Shown: positions 49,193 to 58,444 of the stretch, one piece after another | How positions within the stretch are numbered: position 1 is the first letter of the stretch | How the letters are laid out: every line of letters starts with the position of its first letter | Assembly: GCA_947504205.1 (NCBI GenBank) | Contig: CANNGL010000002.1 | Coordinates: forward strand, 496,001 to 560,000 | Direction of reading: 5' to 3' | Source of the DNA: an uncultured Litoreibacter sp. | GTDB lineage: Bacteria > Pseudomonadota > Alphaproteobacteria > Rhodobacterales > Rhodobacteraceae | Length of the DNA: 64,000 nucleotides | Made by a program: the position numbers and the translations under genes | Notes under the pieces: generated by a model | What the model was told of the DNA's origin: nothing | Database searches by the model: none | What the model saw: the letters and a program-made list of their open reading frames with translations, nothing else

Positions 49193-50902
49193 ATGGCAAG
49201 CAGGCGCGTCTCGACACTGATCAAATCCGCTCTGACAAGTGCGATCTTCTTATCCTGTGCCCCTGCGGCGCAGGCTGATGGGATTGCAGGCCCGTATCTG
49301 GCAGCTCGCCAAGCAGCGCTGGCCTCCAACTATTCAGAAGCTGCTCACTTCTATACCCGCGCAATGGCCGCACGACCTGATGACTTGCAACTCAAAGAAG
49401 CAGCAGTCTTGTCGCTTGTGGCCAGCGGAGACATTTCGCGCGCTGCCAATATAGCTCGCGAACATCGCGCCGCCGGCGGGAATAATCAGATAATCGACCT
49501 GATTTTGATGACGCAGAAGATCAAAGACGGGGACTATTCTGATGGGACGTTGGCAACTGACAGCAATGCGGGGATAGCACCTCTCATTGGCGGCTTGATC
49601 AAAGCGTGGTCGCATTTGGGACAAGGCGACATGACAAACGCCATCGCCGCCTTTGGCGCCGTCGCCGAGATCGAAGATTTCGCAGGGTTTGCCTACTATC
49701 ATCAGGCGCTGGCGCTCGCGATGGTTGGCGATTTCGAAACCGCCGACACTATTTTTTCAGGCGAAGCCTTTGGCCCTTTGGCCCTCAGCTCGCGCGGAAT
49801 AATGGCGCATGCTCAAGTATTGTCACAGCTTGAGCGGAATAACGACGCCGTTGAACTTCTGACGGTAGCTGGCAGCGCAGCGCTCAATCCCGATGTCGAC
49901 AAGCTACTATATCGAGCGAAAGCAGGAGAGCTTCTTCCGTTCGAAATCGTTACGGGCGCAAGCGACGGGATCGCCGAGGTCTTTTACAATCTATCATCGG
50001 CGCTCGCGAACCAAGCCTCCCCAGACCACGTCCTGCTGTACGCGAGATTGGCTCAATATCTACGCCCGGATCATGCGCCTGCGATACTTACTATCGCTGA
50101 AATACTGGAACAGCTGCGCCAGTATGAATTGGCAGCAACAGCTTATGCAAATATCCCGCAAGAGCACCCTGCTTACTATATTGCCGAGATGGGCCGTGCC
50201 GATGTGCTCTTCGCAAGCGGTCGCGAAGACGCGGCCGCTGAAGTGCTGACAGCGTTGGCTCGCGCGGTTCCGAATGAACCAATCGTGCACGCCGCTCTTG
50301 GTGATTTGCTGGGCAGACTGGAACGTGATGCGGAGGCGATTGCCGCATATACGCGGAGCCTTGAGTTGCGCCCAAGCGACCAACCATCTGCTTGGGGCGT
50401 CTACTACGCGCGGGGCATTATTCACGAACGTGAGGGCGACTTTGCGGGAATGGAACGTGATTTTCGAAAAGCGCTCGAACTGTCGCCCGATCAACCCGAT
50501 GTCCTAAATTATCTGGGATACTCGTTGGTAGAGCAGCGCACAAAACTTCCAGAGGCGCTAGAGATGATCAAGACCGCAGTCGAAAAACGCCCCGAGAGCG
50601 GATACATCACCGACAGTTTGGGGTGGGTTTATTATCGTCTGGGTCAGTTTGAAGAAGCAGTCGGCCCAATGGAACGTGCGGTCGAACTTCTGCCGATCGA
50701 CCCGATTGTGAATGACCATCTCGGTGATGTTTATTGGATGGTTGGCCGATATCGCGAGGCGGAGTTTCAGTGGAAGCGCGCTCTTTCATTCGAGCCAGAG
50801 GAAGCCGACGCGGAACGAATTCGTCGTAAGTTGGATGTGGGTCTCGATGTAGTGCTCAAGGAAGAAGACGCCGCAGGAGACACGCAGACCGCGAATGATT
50901 GA
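49193..50902 (+). CDS. exported TPR-repeat protein
   Basis: 569 residues. A signal peptide (about 1-28, ending AQA) leads to at least eight tetratricopeptide-like helical repeats, the clearest in the C-terminal half (AYTRSLELRPSDQPSAW, DFRKALELSPDQPDVLN and AVEKRPESGYITDSLGW). An acidic tail follows. TPR proteins act as scaffolds; the partner is not evident. It overlaps ispE by 8 nt. Confidence 0.85.
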   Translation: MASRRVSTLIKSALTSAIFLSCAPAAQADGIAGPYLAARQAALASNYSEAAHFYTRAMAARPDDLQLKEAAVLSLVASGDISRAANIAREHRAAGGNNQIIDLILMTQKIKDGDYSDGTLATDSNAGIAPLIGGLIKAWSHLGQGDMTNAIAAFGAVAEIEDFAGFAYYHQALALAMVGDFETADTIFSGEAFGPLALSSRGIMAHAQVLSQLERNNDAVELLTVAGSAALNPDVDKLLYRAKAGELLPFEIVTGASDGIAEVFYNLSSALANQASPDHVLLYARLAQYLRPDHAPAILTIAEILEQLRQYELAATAYANIPQEHPAYYIAEMGRADVLFASGREDAAAEVLTALARAVPNEPIVHAALGDLLGRLERDAEAIAAYTRSLELRPSDQPSAWGVYYARGIIHEREGDFAGMERDFRKALELSPDQPDVLNYLGYSLVEQRTKLPEALEMIKTAVEKRPESGYITDSLGWVYYRLGQFEEAVGPMERAVELLPIDPIVNDHLGDVYWMVGRYREAEFQWKRALSFEPEEADAERIRRKLDVGLDVVLKEEDAAGDTQTAND

Positions 50903-51743
50903 GGTCCGTGCACCTGCTAAGGTCAACCTAACGCTGCATGTGACTGGTCGAACCGCGAATGGGTACCACCTTCTGGATAGCCTCGTGGTCTTTGCTGATG
51001 TGGCCGACCTCATAAAGGTCGAGGAAGCATCAACCTTTGAATTGGAAATATCGGGACCGTTTGCCAAGGGCGTTCCAATTGATGATCGCAATCTCGTCAC
51101 GAAAGCTGCCCGGCACCTAAATCCAGATGCCAAGTGCCGCATTCACTTGACCAAAAATCTGCCGCATGGGGCAGGCGTTGGGGGCGGATCAGCCGATGCC
51201 GCAGCGGCGCTTCGAGCGCTTTCGAATCTCTGGGGGTTGGAGCCTCCCTCTATTGAAAGCGCTTTGACCCTTGGTGCTGATGTCCCAGTTTGCACCCTAA
51301 GCCCTGCACCCGTGCGAATGCAGGGGATTGGCGAGCAACTCACGCCTGTCAGTAAGCTGCCTAAATGCTGGATGCTTTTGGTTAACCCGAATGAGCCGCT
51401 GGCGACGTCGGCGGTATTTGATGGTCTTCGATCGGAACACGCAATCGACAACGTGGGCATGGACGAGCTTCCGGCACCAAACGCGTCGTATGGAAGCTTC
51501 TGTGAGTGGCTGCACAGTCAACGAAATGATCTTACAGCGCCCGCATCGAGCATCTTACCCGTGATCTCAGAGGTCTTATGCGGCATTCGCTTGACGGACG
51601 GATGTGGTTTCGCGGCAATGTCGGGATCAGGCAGTACCTGTTTTGGCTTGTTTGAAAATAAGTCAGATGCCGAGTTAGCAGCGTCAGAATTAAGCCGAAA
51701 TCAACCCACTTGGTGGGTCCAGTGCGCAAGAATGCTTAGTTGA
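50895..51743 (+). CDS. ispE: 4-diphosphocytidyl-2-C-methyl-D-erythritol kinase
   Basis: A 282-residue GHMP kinase of the MEP pathway. The N-terminal APAKVNLTLHVTG and the ATP loop LPHGAGVGGGSADAAAA are clear; GSGSTCFGLF is motif 3. The ATG at 50895 lies within the TPR gene's last codons, so translation is coupled. It converges with the polyprenyl synthase by an 8-nt overlap, bringing two isoprenoid genes together. Confidence 0.96.
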   Translation: MIEVRAPAKVNLTLHVTGRTANGYHLLDSLVVFADVADLIKVEEASTFELEISGPFAKGVPIDDRNLVTKAARHLNPDAKCRIHLTKNLPHGAGVGGGSADAAAALRALSNLWGLEPPSIESALTLGADVPVCTLSPAPVRMQGIGEQLTPVSKLPKCWMLLVNPNEPLATSAVFDGLRSEHAIDNVGMDELPAPNASYGSFCEWLHSQRNDLTAPASSILPVISEVLCGIRLTDGCGFAAMSGSGSTCFGLFENKSDAELAASELSRNQPTWWVQCARMLS

Positions 51744-52737
51744 TACGAGCAACGACGTAGTCCGCTAGGTCGTGCAACATACCCGTCAACTCGCTTTCCG
51801 GAACAGCATCCAAAGCATTCTTGGCTCGCTCTGACCAGGCGATTGCATCTTCGCGTGCAGCCTGCAAAGCGCCATGTTTCGCAATCAAACGGAGCGCTTG
51901 TGCCAGATCACCATCATCTTGCTGGCCTTTCTCAATAACGCGACGCCAAAATTCCATCTCGTCCGCATCGGCTTCAGCCACTGCCTTTATCAACGGCAGT
52001 GTGAGCTTTCTTTCCCGGAAATCATCCCCGACGTCTTTGCCCGTTTGATCCGCCGCACCACCATAGTCCAGTACATCGTCGGCTATTTGGAAACTCACAC
52101 CTAACGCATTTCCGTAGGTGAATAGTGCCTCGGAGGTTTCCTTGTCGGCATCAGCGATCATTGCGCCAACTTGCGTTGCTGCAGAAAATAGCGCCGCGGT
52201 TTTGCCTCTCACGACCTGCAAATAGGTCTCTTCTGTGGTCGCCAGGTTTCGCGCAGCTGTTAGTTGCAAGACTTCACCTTCGGCGATTGTCGCTGCAGCG
52301 TCGCTCAACACCCTCAACACATCAAGGCGTCCCGTTTCCGTCATGAGCTGGAAAGATCTGGCGAATAGATAGTCGCCAACCAAAACACTTGACTGGTTAT
52401 CCCAAAGTAAGTTGGCGGAGGGGCGCCCCCGTCTGTGTTTGCTTTCATCAACGACATCGTCGTGAAGCAGCGTGGCCGTATGGATGAACTCAACCGTTGC
52501 TGCGAGGTGAATGTGGTACGGGCCCTCATAACCGCATAGCCGGGCGCTGGCCAAGGTAAGCATCGGCCGTACACGCTTACCGCCTGCATCCACTAGGTGT
52601 GCTGTTACTTCCGGAATACGAGGTGCGTGCCGCGACGCCATACGTTCGCGTATCAGGTTTGCAACCTGTTCCAGATCACCGGCCAAAGCAGCCTGCATCC
52701 GGTCATGCGGTTTTACACTTGCGTCGTCCAGGCTCAT
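51736..52737 (-). CDS. trans-polyprenyl diphosphate synthase (ubiquinone side chain)
   Basis: A 333-residue long-chain prenyl synthase. The first Asp-rich motif is LLHDDVVDES and the second is IADDVLDYGG, with GGKRVRPMLTLASARL early. In alphaproteobacteria these enzymes usually make decaprenyl or octaprenyl diphosphate for ubiquinone. The ATG at 52737 is preferred to a TTG at 52764. It diverges from the DUF2007 gene by 56 bp. Confidence 0.93.
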   Translation of the reverse strand: MSLDDASVKPHDRMQAALAGDLEQVANLIRERMASRHAPRIPEVTAHLVDAGGKRVRPMLTLASARLCGYEGPYHIHLAATVEFIHTATLLHDDVVDESKHRRGRPSANLLWDNQSSVLVGDYLFARSFQLMTETGRLDVLRVLSDAAATIAEGEVLQLTAARNLATTEETYLQVVRGKTAALFSAATQVGAMIADADKETSEALFTYGNALGVSFQIADDVLDYGGAADQTGKDVGDDFRERKLTLPLIKAVAEADADEMEFWRRVIEKGQQDDGDLAQALRLIAKHGALQAAREDAIAWSERAKNALDAVPESELTGMLHDLADYVVARIN

Positions 52738-52793
52738 CACCGCTGATTTCCCGCTACTCGACAAACCTTTCGGACTGTCGTTATCTCCAGCAC

Positions 52794-53009
52794 ATGAAAG
52801 AACTTCTCCGCAGCAACGACCCCACCATCATCGCGTTCGCCAAAGCCCTTCTACAGGGTGAAGATATAGGCGTCTTCGAGCTTGACGTCCATATGAGCGC
52901 GCTCGAAGGCTCCGTAGGCATATTGCCGCGACGTCTTATGGTCCGGGAGACCGATTTGTTCATGGCCCGCTCAGTTATGCGCGATAACAATATTGAACTA
53001 GCAGAGTAA
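52794..53009 (+). CDS. DUF2007 family small protein
   Basis: 71 residues, MKELLRSNDPTIIAFAKALL, with a single ferredoxin-like fold predicted for the family. Function unknown. The ATG at 52794 gives the usual N-terminus; the frame extends upstream into the opposite gene. It precedes the TrmN6-like gene by 5 bp. Confidence 0.82.
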   Translation: MKELLRSNDPTIIAFAKALLQGEDIGVFELDVHMSALEGSVGILPRRLMVRETDLFMARSVMRDNNIELAE

Positions 53010-53014
53010 CGTTT

Positions 53015-53764
53015 GTGGCGACCCTTACCGACAACACCACGGAAGATAAGTTTCTTGGAGGCCAAGTCTCTCTGAGGCAACCAAGATCAGGGTATCGGGC
53101 AGGCCAGGATGCGGTTTTTTTGGCTGCGGCTTGCCCCGCAGAGTGTCAGCAGAGTGTACTTGAGCTCGGATGCGGGGTGGGGGCAGCGCTCGTCTGCCTT
53201 GGACACAGAACAAAGGCAAATGTCAGCGGCGTGGAACTGGATGCAAGCGCTGCTGAACTAGCTCGGGCAAATACAAGAAGAAACGGTGTAGACGCCGAAG
53301 TATTCACCGCAGATATCACGAATTTGCCTGCTGAGTTGAAACAACGCAGTTTTGACCACGTCATTCTAAACCCGCCCTATTTCGGGCCGGGAAGCGCGTC
53401 GGCTGATCCACCGAGAGATCTCGCCAGGCGCGAACAGACACCCTTGCATGACTGGATTGACGTCGCCTTGACGCGACTCGTACCAAATGGCTGCATCACG
53501 CTCATTCACTTGGTTGAGCGGCTGAGCGATATTATTTCGCTGCTCAATACGCGGGCGGGCCGCATTGAAATCAAGCCTATAAGCCCTCGTCCAAACAAGG
53601 TCCCTAATCGTGTAATCATCCGTGCGAAGAAAGGCTCCAGTTCCGCAACCAGACTGTATAACCCCTTGATCTTGCATGAGGGCCTGCACCACGAACAGGG
53701 GAAGAAGGACTTTACAGAAATAGCCCAGCAGGTTTTGCGCAACGGCAGGTCACTAGAGTTCTAG
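53015..53764 (+). CDS. tRNA1(Val) (adenine-37-N6)-methyltransferase-like enzyme
   Basis: 249 residues. Rossmann SAM-binding site VLELGCGVGAALVCLG, acidic VSGVELD, and the NPPY motif (HVILNPPYFGPG) typical of adenine-N6/glutamine-N5 methylases. The N-terminal GGQVSLRQPRSGYRAGQDAVFLAAA is the TrmN6 mark. The start is GTG. Target assignment is by family, not shown. Confidence 0.88.
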   Translation: MATLTDNTTEDKFLGGQVSLRQPRSGYRAGQDAVFLAAACPAECQQSVLELGCGVGAALVCLGHRTKANVSGVELDASAAELARANTRRNGVDAEVFTADITNLPAELKQRSFDHVILNPPYFGPGSASADPPRDLARREQTPLHDWIDVALTRLVPNGCITLIHLVERLSDIISLLNTRAGRIEIKPISPRPNKVPNRVIIRAKKGSSSATRLYNPLILHEGLHHEQGKKDFTEIAQQVLRNGRSLEF

Positions 53765-53857
53765 CGATTTTTCGCGCGTTTTAGCGGCCGAAACCCGTGA
53801 CAGATCAACGTATTTGTGCTGCAATATAAATATAAACCCACAATCGGAGGAATGCCT

Positions 53858-54022
53858 ATGACCATCAGTTCGCATCTGTCTGAACTGAAGCGCAAGCACG
53901 AAACCCTTTCCCAGCGTGTTGAAGAAGAACAACGCAGCCCTGGCACGGACAATCTATCCATCGTGGAACTGAAAAAGCAAAAGCTACGATTGAAAGAGGA
54001 AATCTCGCGGCTGGCAAGTTAG
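53858..54022 (+). CDS. DUF465 (YdcH-like) small coiled-coil protein
   Basis: 54 residues, almost all helical and charged: MTISSHLSELKRKHETLSQRV and LSIVELKKQKLRLKEEISRL. The family is widespread and uncharacterised. GGAGG is seven bases before the ATG at 53858; an ATG at 53852 is too near that site. Confidence 0.85.
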   Translation: MTISSHLSELKRKHETLSQRVEEEQRSPGTDNLSIVELKKQKLRLKEEISRLAS

Positions 54023-54095
54023 CCGCAAATTCAAAATCACATTGCTCTATTGGGTTGCCGCGCGATGGTGCGCGACAACACTAGATCATTTTTTT

Positions 54096-55022
54096 TCAGG
54101 CAAACACTCGATCAGCTTCCAAGTCTTTGATCGCCGTTGTTTCCTCCAGTACCCAGTCGATAAAGCGCGAAACCTGTGGGCGCTGCTCCGCACCCAAGGG
54201 GCATATCAGCTTATAGGTCGCATTGGCTTTCATGGCCTGCTTCAAAGGCATGACCAATCTGCCTTCTCGCACGTGGCCTTCCGTTAACGATATCCGGCCC
54301 AAGACCGCGCCTGCGCCTGACAAAGCAGCGTCAACCGCGTGATCGGCCTGACTAAATCTGGGCCCGGCATCGCTGGTTAAATCCAGACCAAATGCGTCAA
54401 AGAAGCTTGCCCAATCAATCCTGGGACGAAGGAATGCTGTGTCTTCTTGATGCAAAAGTGGAAGATGCATCAAGTCTTCGAGTGATTTGACACGATCAGC
54501 CAATTGCGGGGCAACCATCGGCGTGATCCACTCATGTATAATCGTCCTACTAAACAGACCGTCTTCATCATCCCGTTGACCAAAGCGAATTGCGATATCA
54601 ACATCGTCCCTGGCAAAATCCATCAGTCTCAGACTAGCGGAAAATCTCAGTTCGATATCAGGATTGGACTGTGCAAACTGGAACAACCTGGGTGCTAACC
54701 ATTTTGCAGTGAAGCCCGGACCGGCAGTGACGGTCAGCGTCGAGCTATCCAATCGGTTTCGAACCGCGCGCCAAGCGCCTTGCAAGGCTTCAAAGCCAGA
54801 ACTTACGCCCGGTTGGAGTAGCAATCCTTCCTCCGTAAGTTCGACTGACCTATTCAATCGTCGAAAAACCTGCGCTCCCAAATGATCTTCCAGCGACTTT
54901 ATCTGGAAACTCAAGGCCGCGGGTGTGACATGCAGTTCTTCGGCCGCGCGCGCAAAGCTCATATGACGCGCCGCCGATTCAAACGCTCGCAATGCAGTCA
55001 GAGGTGGTAGCTTATCTATCAT
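54096..55022 (-). CDS. LysR-family regulator, GcvA type
   Basis: 308 residues. The N-terminal winged helix-turn-helix (LPPLTALRAFESAARHMSF, AAEELHVTPAALSFQIKSLE) has the GcvA/AmpR subgroup form. The effector domain covers about 90-300. A regulated gene is not evident from position: the divergent side is a 319-bp gap. TGTGAAA repeats just upstream may be its own site. Confidence 0.92.
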   Translation of the reverse strand: MIDKLPPLTALRAFESAARHMSFARAAEELHVTPAALSFQIKSLEDHLGAQVFRRLNRSVELTEEGLLLQPGVSSGFEALQGAWRAVRNRLDSSTLTVTAGPGFTAKWLAPRLFQFAQSNPDIELRFSASLRLMDFARDDVDIAIRFGQRDDEDGLFSRTIIHEWITPMVAPQLADRVKSLEDLMHLPLLHQEDTAFLRPRIDWASFFDAFGLDLTSDAGPRFSQADHAVDAALSGAGAVLGRISLTEGHVREGRLVMPLKQAMKANATYKLICPLGAEQRPQVSRFIDWVLEETTAIKDLEADRVFA

Positions 55023-55038
55023 GGTTAAGAATTTCTTG

Positions 55039-55073
55039 TGTGAAATGTGAAAAAGTCTCGTTTGTATGTGAAA
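55039..55073 (+). repeat. three TGTGAAA direct repeats
   Basis: Copies at 55039-55045, 55046-55052 (tandem) and 55067-55073; start-to-start spacings are 7 and 21 bp, about two helical turns for the larger. They lie 17-51 bp from the GcvA-type start codon, suiting an operator. Confidence 0.4.
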
Positions 55074-55283
55074 TTACAAAGGCGCATAACTGATTCAATT
55101 CAAAAAATCACATCATGAAAGTTCTACCAATGATCGAAACACAGTTAAACCGCAGGATTATTGATGCGCAAAAATTGGCCCATCAAGAACGAGGCGAAGC
55201 AATGACAAACCTGTTCCGCGCCGTGCCTCGCATACTCTCCTCCCTGCGCCACAAAAACTGAGCTCCCCTCAGATAGCGCATGG

Positions 55284-55318
55284 AAAAAAGGCCGGCTCTG
55301 TTTTCCAGAGCCGGCCTT
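55284..55318 (-). terminator. rho-independent terminator of phaAB
   Basis: Inverted repeat AAGGCCGGCTCTG / CAGAGCCGGCCTT, 13 bp, with a five-base loop, followed on the minus strand by a T-run. It lies 24 nt after the phaB stop. Confidence 0.94.
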
Positions 55319-55341
55319 CAACCACCTTACATTCTGCTTAA

Positions 55342-56067
55342 TTAGCTCAGATACTGACCGCCGTTTGCTGAGATTGTTGAGCCTGTCACAAAACCCGCAT
55401 CGTCTGATGCGAGAAATACGACGCATCGAGCAATCTCGGAGGCTTCACCCAAACGCCCAACCGGGATTTGGGGCAAAATCACATCATTCATAACCTTCTC
55501 TGGGATGGTCGCCATCATTTCTGTATTGATGTAACCAGGCGCAATCACATTCACGGTGATGCCAGCGCGGGCACCTTCTTGCGCCAGAGCCTTGGTAAAT
55601 CCGATGTCACCAGCTTTGGCAGCAGCATAGTTGGCCTGCGCAAACTGGCCTTTTTGACCATTGATCGAGCTGATTGTGATTACACGACCAAACTTGCGTT
55701 CCCGCATCCCTGGCCAGATCGGGTGGGTCATGTTGAACACACCGCTGAGATTGGTGTCCATCACCTCTTTCCACTGTTGCTGGCTCATCTTGTGGAAGGG
55801 CGCATCGCGCGTGATCCCCGCATTATTCACCAACACCTCAACGGGACCGAGGTCAGCTTCGACCTGCGCAATACCGGCGACGCATTCGTCATAGTCGGCA
55901 ACATTCCATTTGTAGGTTTTAATGCCAGTATCCGCGGTGAAGGCCGACGCCTTTTCCTCATTACCAGCGAACGTTGCCGCAACGCTATATCCGGCGTCTT
56001 TCAACGCGGTTGATATCGCTGCGCCAATTCCGCGCGAACCACCAGTGACCAATGCTACACGTCCCAT
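55342..56067 (-). CDS. phaB: acetoacetyl-CoA reductase
   Basis: A 241-residue short-chain dehydrogenase that makes (R)-3-hydroxybutyryl-CoA for polyhydroxybutyrate. NADPH motif VTGGSRGIGAAIS, NNAG, catalytic Ser (SSINGQKGQFAQ) and YAAAK. The C-terminus GSTISANGGQYLS is typical for PhaB. The ATG at 56067 follows AGGAG by eight bases. It ends at a strong terminator and is downstream of phaA. Confidence 0.95.
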   Translation of the reverse strand: MGRVALVTGGSRGIGAAISTALKDAGYSVAATFAGNEEKASAFTADTGIKTYKWNVADYDECVAGIAQVEADLGPVEVLVNNAGITRDAPFHKMSQQQWKEVMDTNLSGVFNMTHPIWPGMRERKFGRVITISSINGQKGQFAQANYAAAKAGDIGFTKALAQEGARAGITVNVIAPGYINTEMMATIPEKVMNDVILPQIPVGRLGEASEIARCVVFLASDDAGFVTGSTISANGGQYLS

Positions 56068-56163
56068 AGGACTTTCTCCTCTATTCCGTTCAAGTAATGT
56101 AATTGCACAAACTATACCTTGCACGCAACTATATTACCTGCGCCCAAAGTGCTTCGTGAGCGA

Positions 56164-57339
56164 CTAAGGACGTTCGACACAAAGGGCTACGCCCATGCCA
56201 CCGCCGATGCACAGCGTTGCGAGGCCTTTTTTGGCGTCACGACGCTTCATTTCGAACAACAGCGTGTTCAAAACACGACAACCAGATGCACCAATCGGGT
56301 GGCCAATCGCAATCGCGCCGCCATTGACGTTCACGATTGATGGATCCCACCCCATATCCTTGTTCACTGCGCAGGCTTGTGCTGCAAAGGCTTCGTTCGC
56401 CTCCACCAGATCCAGATCGTCAACCGACCAACCTGCCTTATCAAGCGCCTTACGCGACGCGTAAATTGGCCCGACCCCCATGATTGATGGGTCAAGACCA
56501 GCAGTGGCATAGGAGGCAATCCGGGCCAGCGGTTCAATCCCGCGTTTTTCGGCCTCGTCAGCGCTCATAAGCAGAGTTGCAGCAGCACCGTCGTTCAAAC
56601 CAGACGCATTCGCAGCGGTCACAGAACCCTCTTTGGTGAAGGCGGGACGCAACTTCTGCATGGCATCAATGGTTGCTCCGTGACGGATGTATTCGTCTTG
56701 ATCGACAACAATGTCACCTTTGCGAGTTTTAACAGTGAAGCTAGTGATCTCGTCGGCGAACTTGCCGGCTTTTTGCGCAGCCTCTGCTTTGTTTTGCGAA
56801 GCGACCGCAAATTCGTCCTGCATGTCACGGCTAATCTGCCACTTTTCAGCGACATTCTCGGCGGTCTGACCCATATGATAGCCGTTAAAGGCGTCCCAAA
56901 GACCATCTTTGATCATCGAGTCGATATACTTCATGTCACCCATTTTTTGGCCAGAACGCAGATGTGCAACATGCGGGCTCAGGCTCATGCTTTCCTGACC
57001 GCCCGCCGCAACAATCGAGGCGTCACCAAGTTGGATATGTTGTGCTCCGATAGCGACCGCGCGAAGTCCTGACCCACAAACCTGGTTGAGACCCCAAGCA
57101 GAGCTTTCTTGGGGAAGACCCGCATTGATATGAGCTTGACGCGCCGGGTTTTGTCCCTGCCCCGCTGTCAGCACCTGCCCAAGAATAGTTTCGGAGACCT
57201 CAGACTTGTCGACCCCGGCACGTTGTACAACGGCCTCAAGGACGGTCGCGCCGAGCTCGTGGGCTGGTGTTCCGGCGAACGAGCCGAGGAAGCTGCCAAC
57301 TGGTGTGCGGGCGGCAGATGCAATTACAACGTTTGTCAT
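56164..57339 (-). CDS. phaA: acetyl-CoA C-acetyltransferase (beta-ketothiolase)
   Basis: A 391-residue thiolase that condenses two acetyl-CoA. The catalytic Cys is in [12 protein letters not shown], the His in [10 protein letters not shown], and the second Cys in [16 protein letters not shown] is six bases before the ATG at 57339. It is followed by phaB with a 96-bp gap, and both end at the same terminator. No PHA synthase is in the window. Confidence 0.96.
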   Translation of the reverse strand: MTNVVIASAARTPVGSFLGSFAGTPAHELGATVLEAVVQRAGVDKSEVSETILGQVLTAGQGQNPARQAHINAGLPQESSAWGLNQVCGSGLRAVAIGAQHIQLGDASIVAAGGQESMSLSPHVAHLRSGQKMGDMKYIDSMIKDGLWDAFNGYHMGQTAENVAEKWQISRDMQDEFAVASQNKAEAAQKAGKFADEITSFTVKTRKGDIVVDQDEYIRHGATIDAMQKLRPAFTKEGSVTAANASGLNDGAAATLLMSADEAEKRGIEPLARIASYATAGLDPSIMGVGPIYASRKALDKAGWSVDDLDLVEANEAFAAQACAVNKDMGWDPSIVNVNGGAIAIGHPIGASGCRVLNTLLFEMKRRDAKKGLATLCIGGGMGVALCVERP

Positions 57340-57493
57340 GAAGTTTCCTTTCCTGCGAAGCAGATATCGACTTTCCGCCGCCAAAGATTCGGCCGCGCTT
57401 TGACGGGCATCTGCAGCATATGCGAAGAGGGGGCAACAGGACAGTCTGTCTCAGCGGGGCTTGGCGGATCAGTCTTGAGCTTGGTTGGCACGC

Positions 57494-58393
57494 TCAGGCG
57501 GAGGCTTTTTTCGCGCCCCCAAGCTTCCACGCGGGGCGAAGCGATGGCGCCCCAAACAAGTACCCCTGCAGACAGTCTACACCGGCTTCGATCAGATACT
57601 CAGCCTCAGCAATTTGTTCGACACCTTCCGCTACAGTAAACATGTCAAACTGCTGTGCGATCGAGACCAAAGCACTGGTCAAAACCTGATTGTCGCTGTC
57701 AGCGTCTACGTTTTGAATGAAGCTTTTGTCGATTTTCACAATGTCGAAATAGAAGTCCTTGAAATGACGGAACGCTGTATAGCCGGCTCCAAAATCATCC
57801 AAGGCAAAAGATACACCACGGCGGTGGTAACAATCCATGAAGTTGACGACGGCCTCCGGCATCTCCATTGCAGAGCTTTCGGTAATCTCAAGTATCAGGC
57901 GTTCAGAGATAGAAGGGTCCCGGCTTATCCCGCGTTCTAGCGCTGCTGTCCAATCATCATAAACGATTGATCTTGCCGACATGTTGATCGCCAATCGTAG
58001 TCGAGGGTGTCGAAATAGCGCCTCCAAGCCAAAATCGATCGAGAGGCAGTCCATAAGACGGCCTTCTTCTGTAGCTTCGATTGTTTGAATAAAATCTTTG
58101 GCCGGAATGACACGCCCTGTTTCATCGAGGATACGTAATAACCCTTCGAAGTACCCGACCTCACGTACATCCCGGCATTGAACTATTGGTTGATAGGCCA
58201 ACATAACCTTTCGGTCGCGCAGCGCCCGCCTGACCATTCCAAGCACATCTTTATCCCGCTCAGAAACTGCTATGCTGAGCGGGTTACTATATTGCTTTCC
58301 GGGCGCTTTGTTTGACAAGCCACTGCTCCATTCACAGAGCACGACATAAGCGCCATTGGCTAAGCGCGGGTTAATGTTCCAATTTTGTTCCAA
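57494..58393 (-). CDS. EAL-domain protein (putative c-di-GMP phosphodiesterase)
   Basis: 299 residues. The signature is YFEGLLRI (EGL in place of EAL). Further catalytic-site matches are LAINMSAR, EITESS, LDDFGAGYTA, VKIDKSFI, AEGVEQ and QGYLFGAP, so hydrolysis of c-di-GMP is plausible. No GGDEF or clear sensor precedes it; the first 55 residues are unassigned. The start appears to be TTG at 58393 with a weak ribosome-binding site. It lies 154 bp before phaA in the same direction, possibly cotranscribed. Confidence 0.85.
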   Translation of the reverse strand: MEQNWNINPRLANGAYVVLCEWSSGLSNKAPGKQYSNPLSIAVSERDKDVLGMVRRALRDRKVMLAYQPIVQCRDVREVGYFEGLLRILDETGRVIPAKDFIQTIEATEEGRLMDCLSIDFGLEALFRHPRLRLAINMSARSIVYDDWTAALERGISRDPSISERLILEITESSAMEMPEAVVNFMDCYHRRGVSFALDDFGAGYTAFRHFKDFYFDIVKIDKSFIQNVDADSDNQVLTSALVSIAQQFDMFTVAEGVEQIAEAEYLIEAGVDCLQGYLFGAPSLRPAWKLGGAKKASA

Positions 58394-58444
58394 TTTGCCT
58401 AAAGTGTGTTTGGAGATTTATTCCATTGAAAAAGCGAGAGAATA

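Larger units (their letters stand above)
55023..55341. other. intergenic region upstream of the GcvA-type gene
   Basis: 319 bp. It holds three TGTGAAA copies (55039-55073) and the phaB terminator at 55284-55318. I see no gene; the short open frame at 55145-55426 is a shadow that spans the terminator. Confidence 0.5.

Noticed and set aside
55145-55426. 93-codon minus frame between phaB and the GcvA-type gene
   Set aside because: It overlaps the phaB end and crosses the terminator; no ribosome-binding site.
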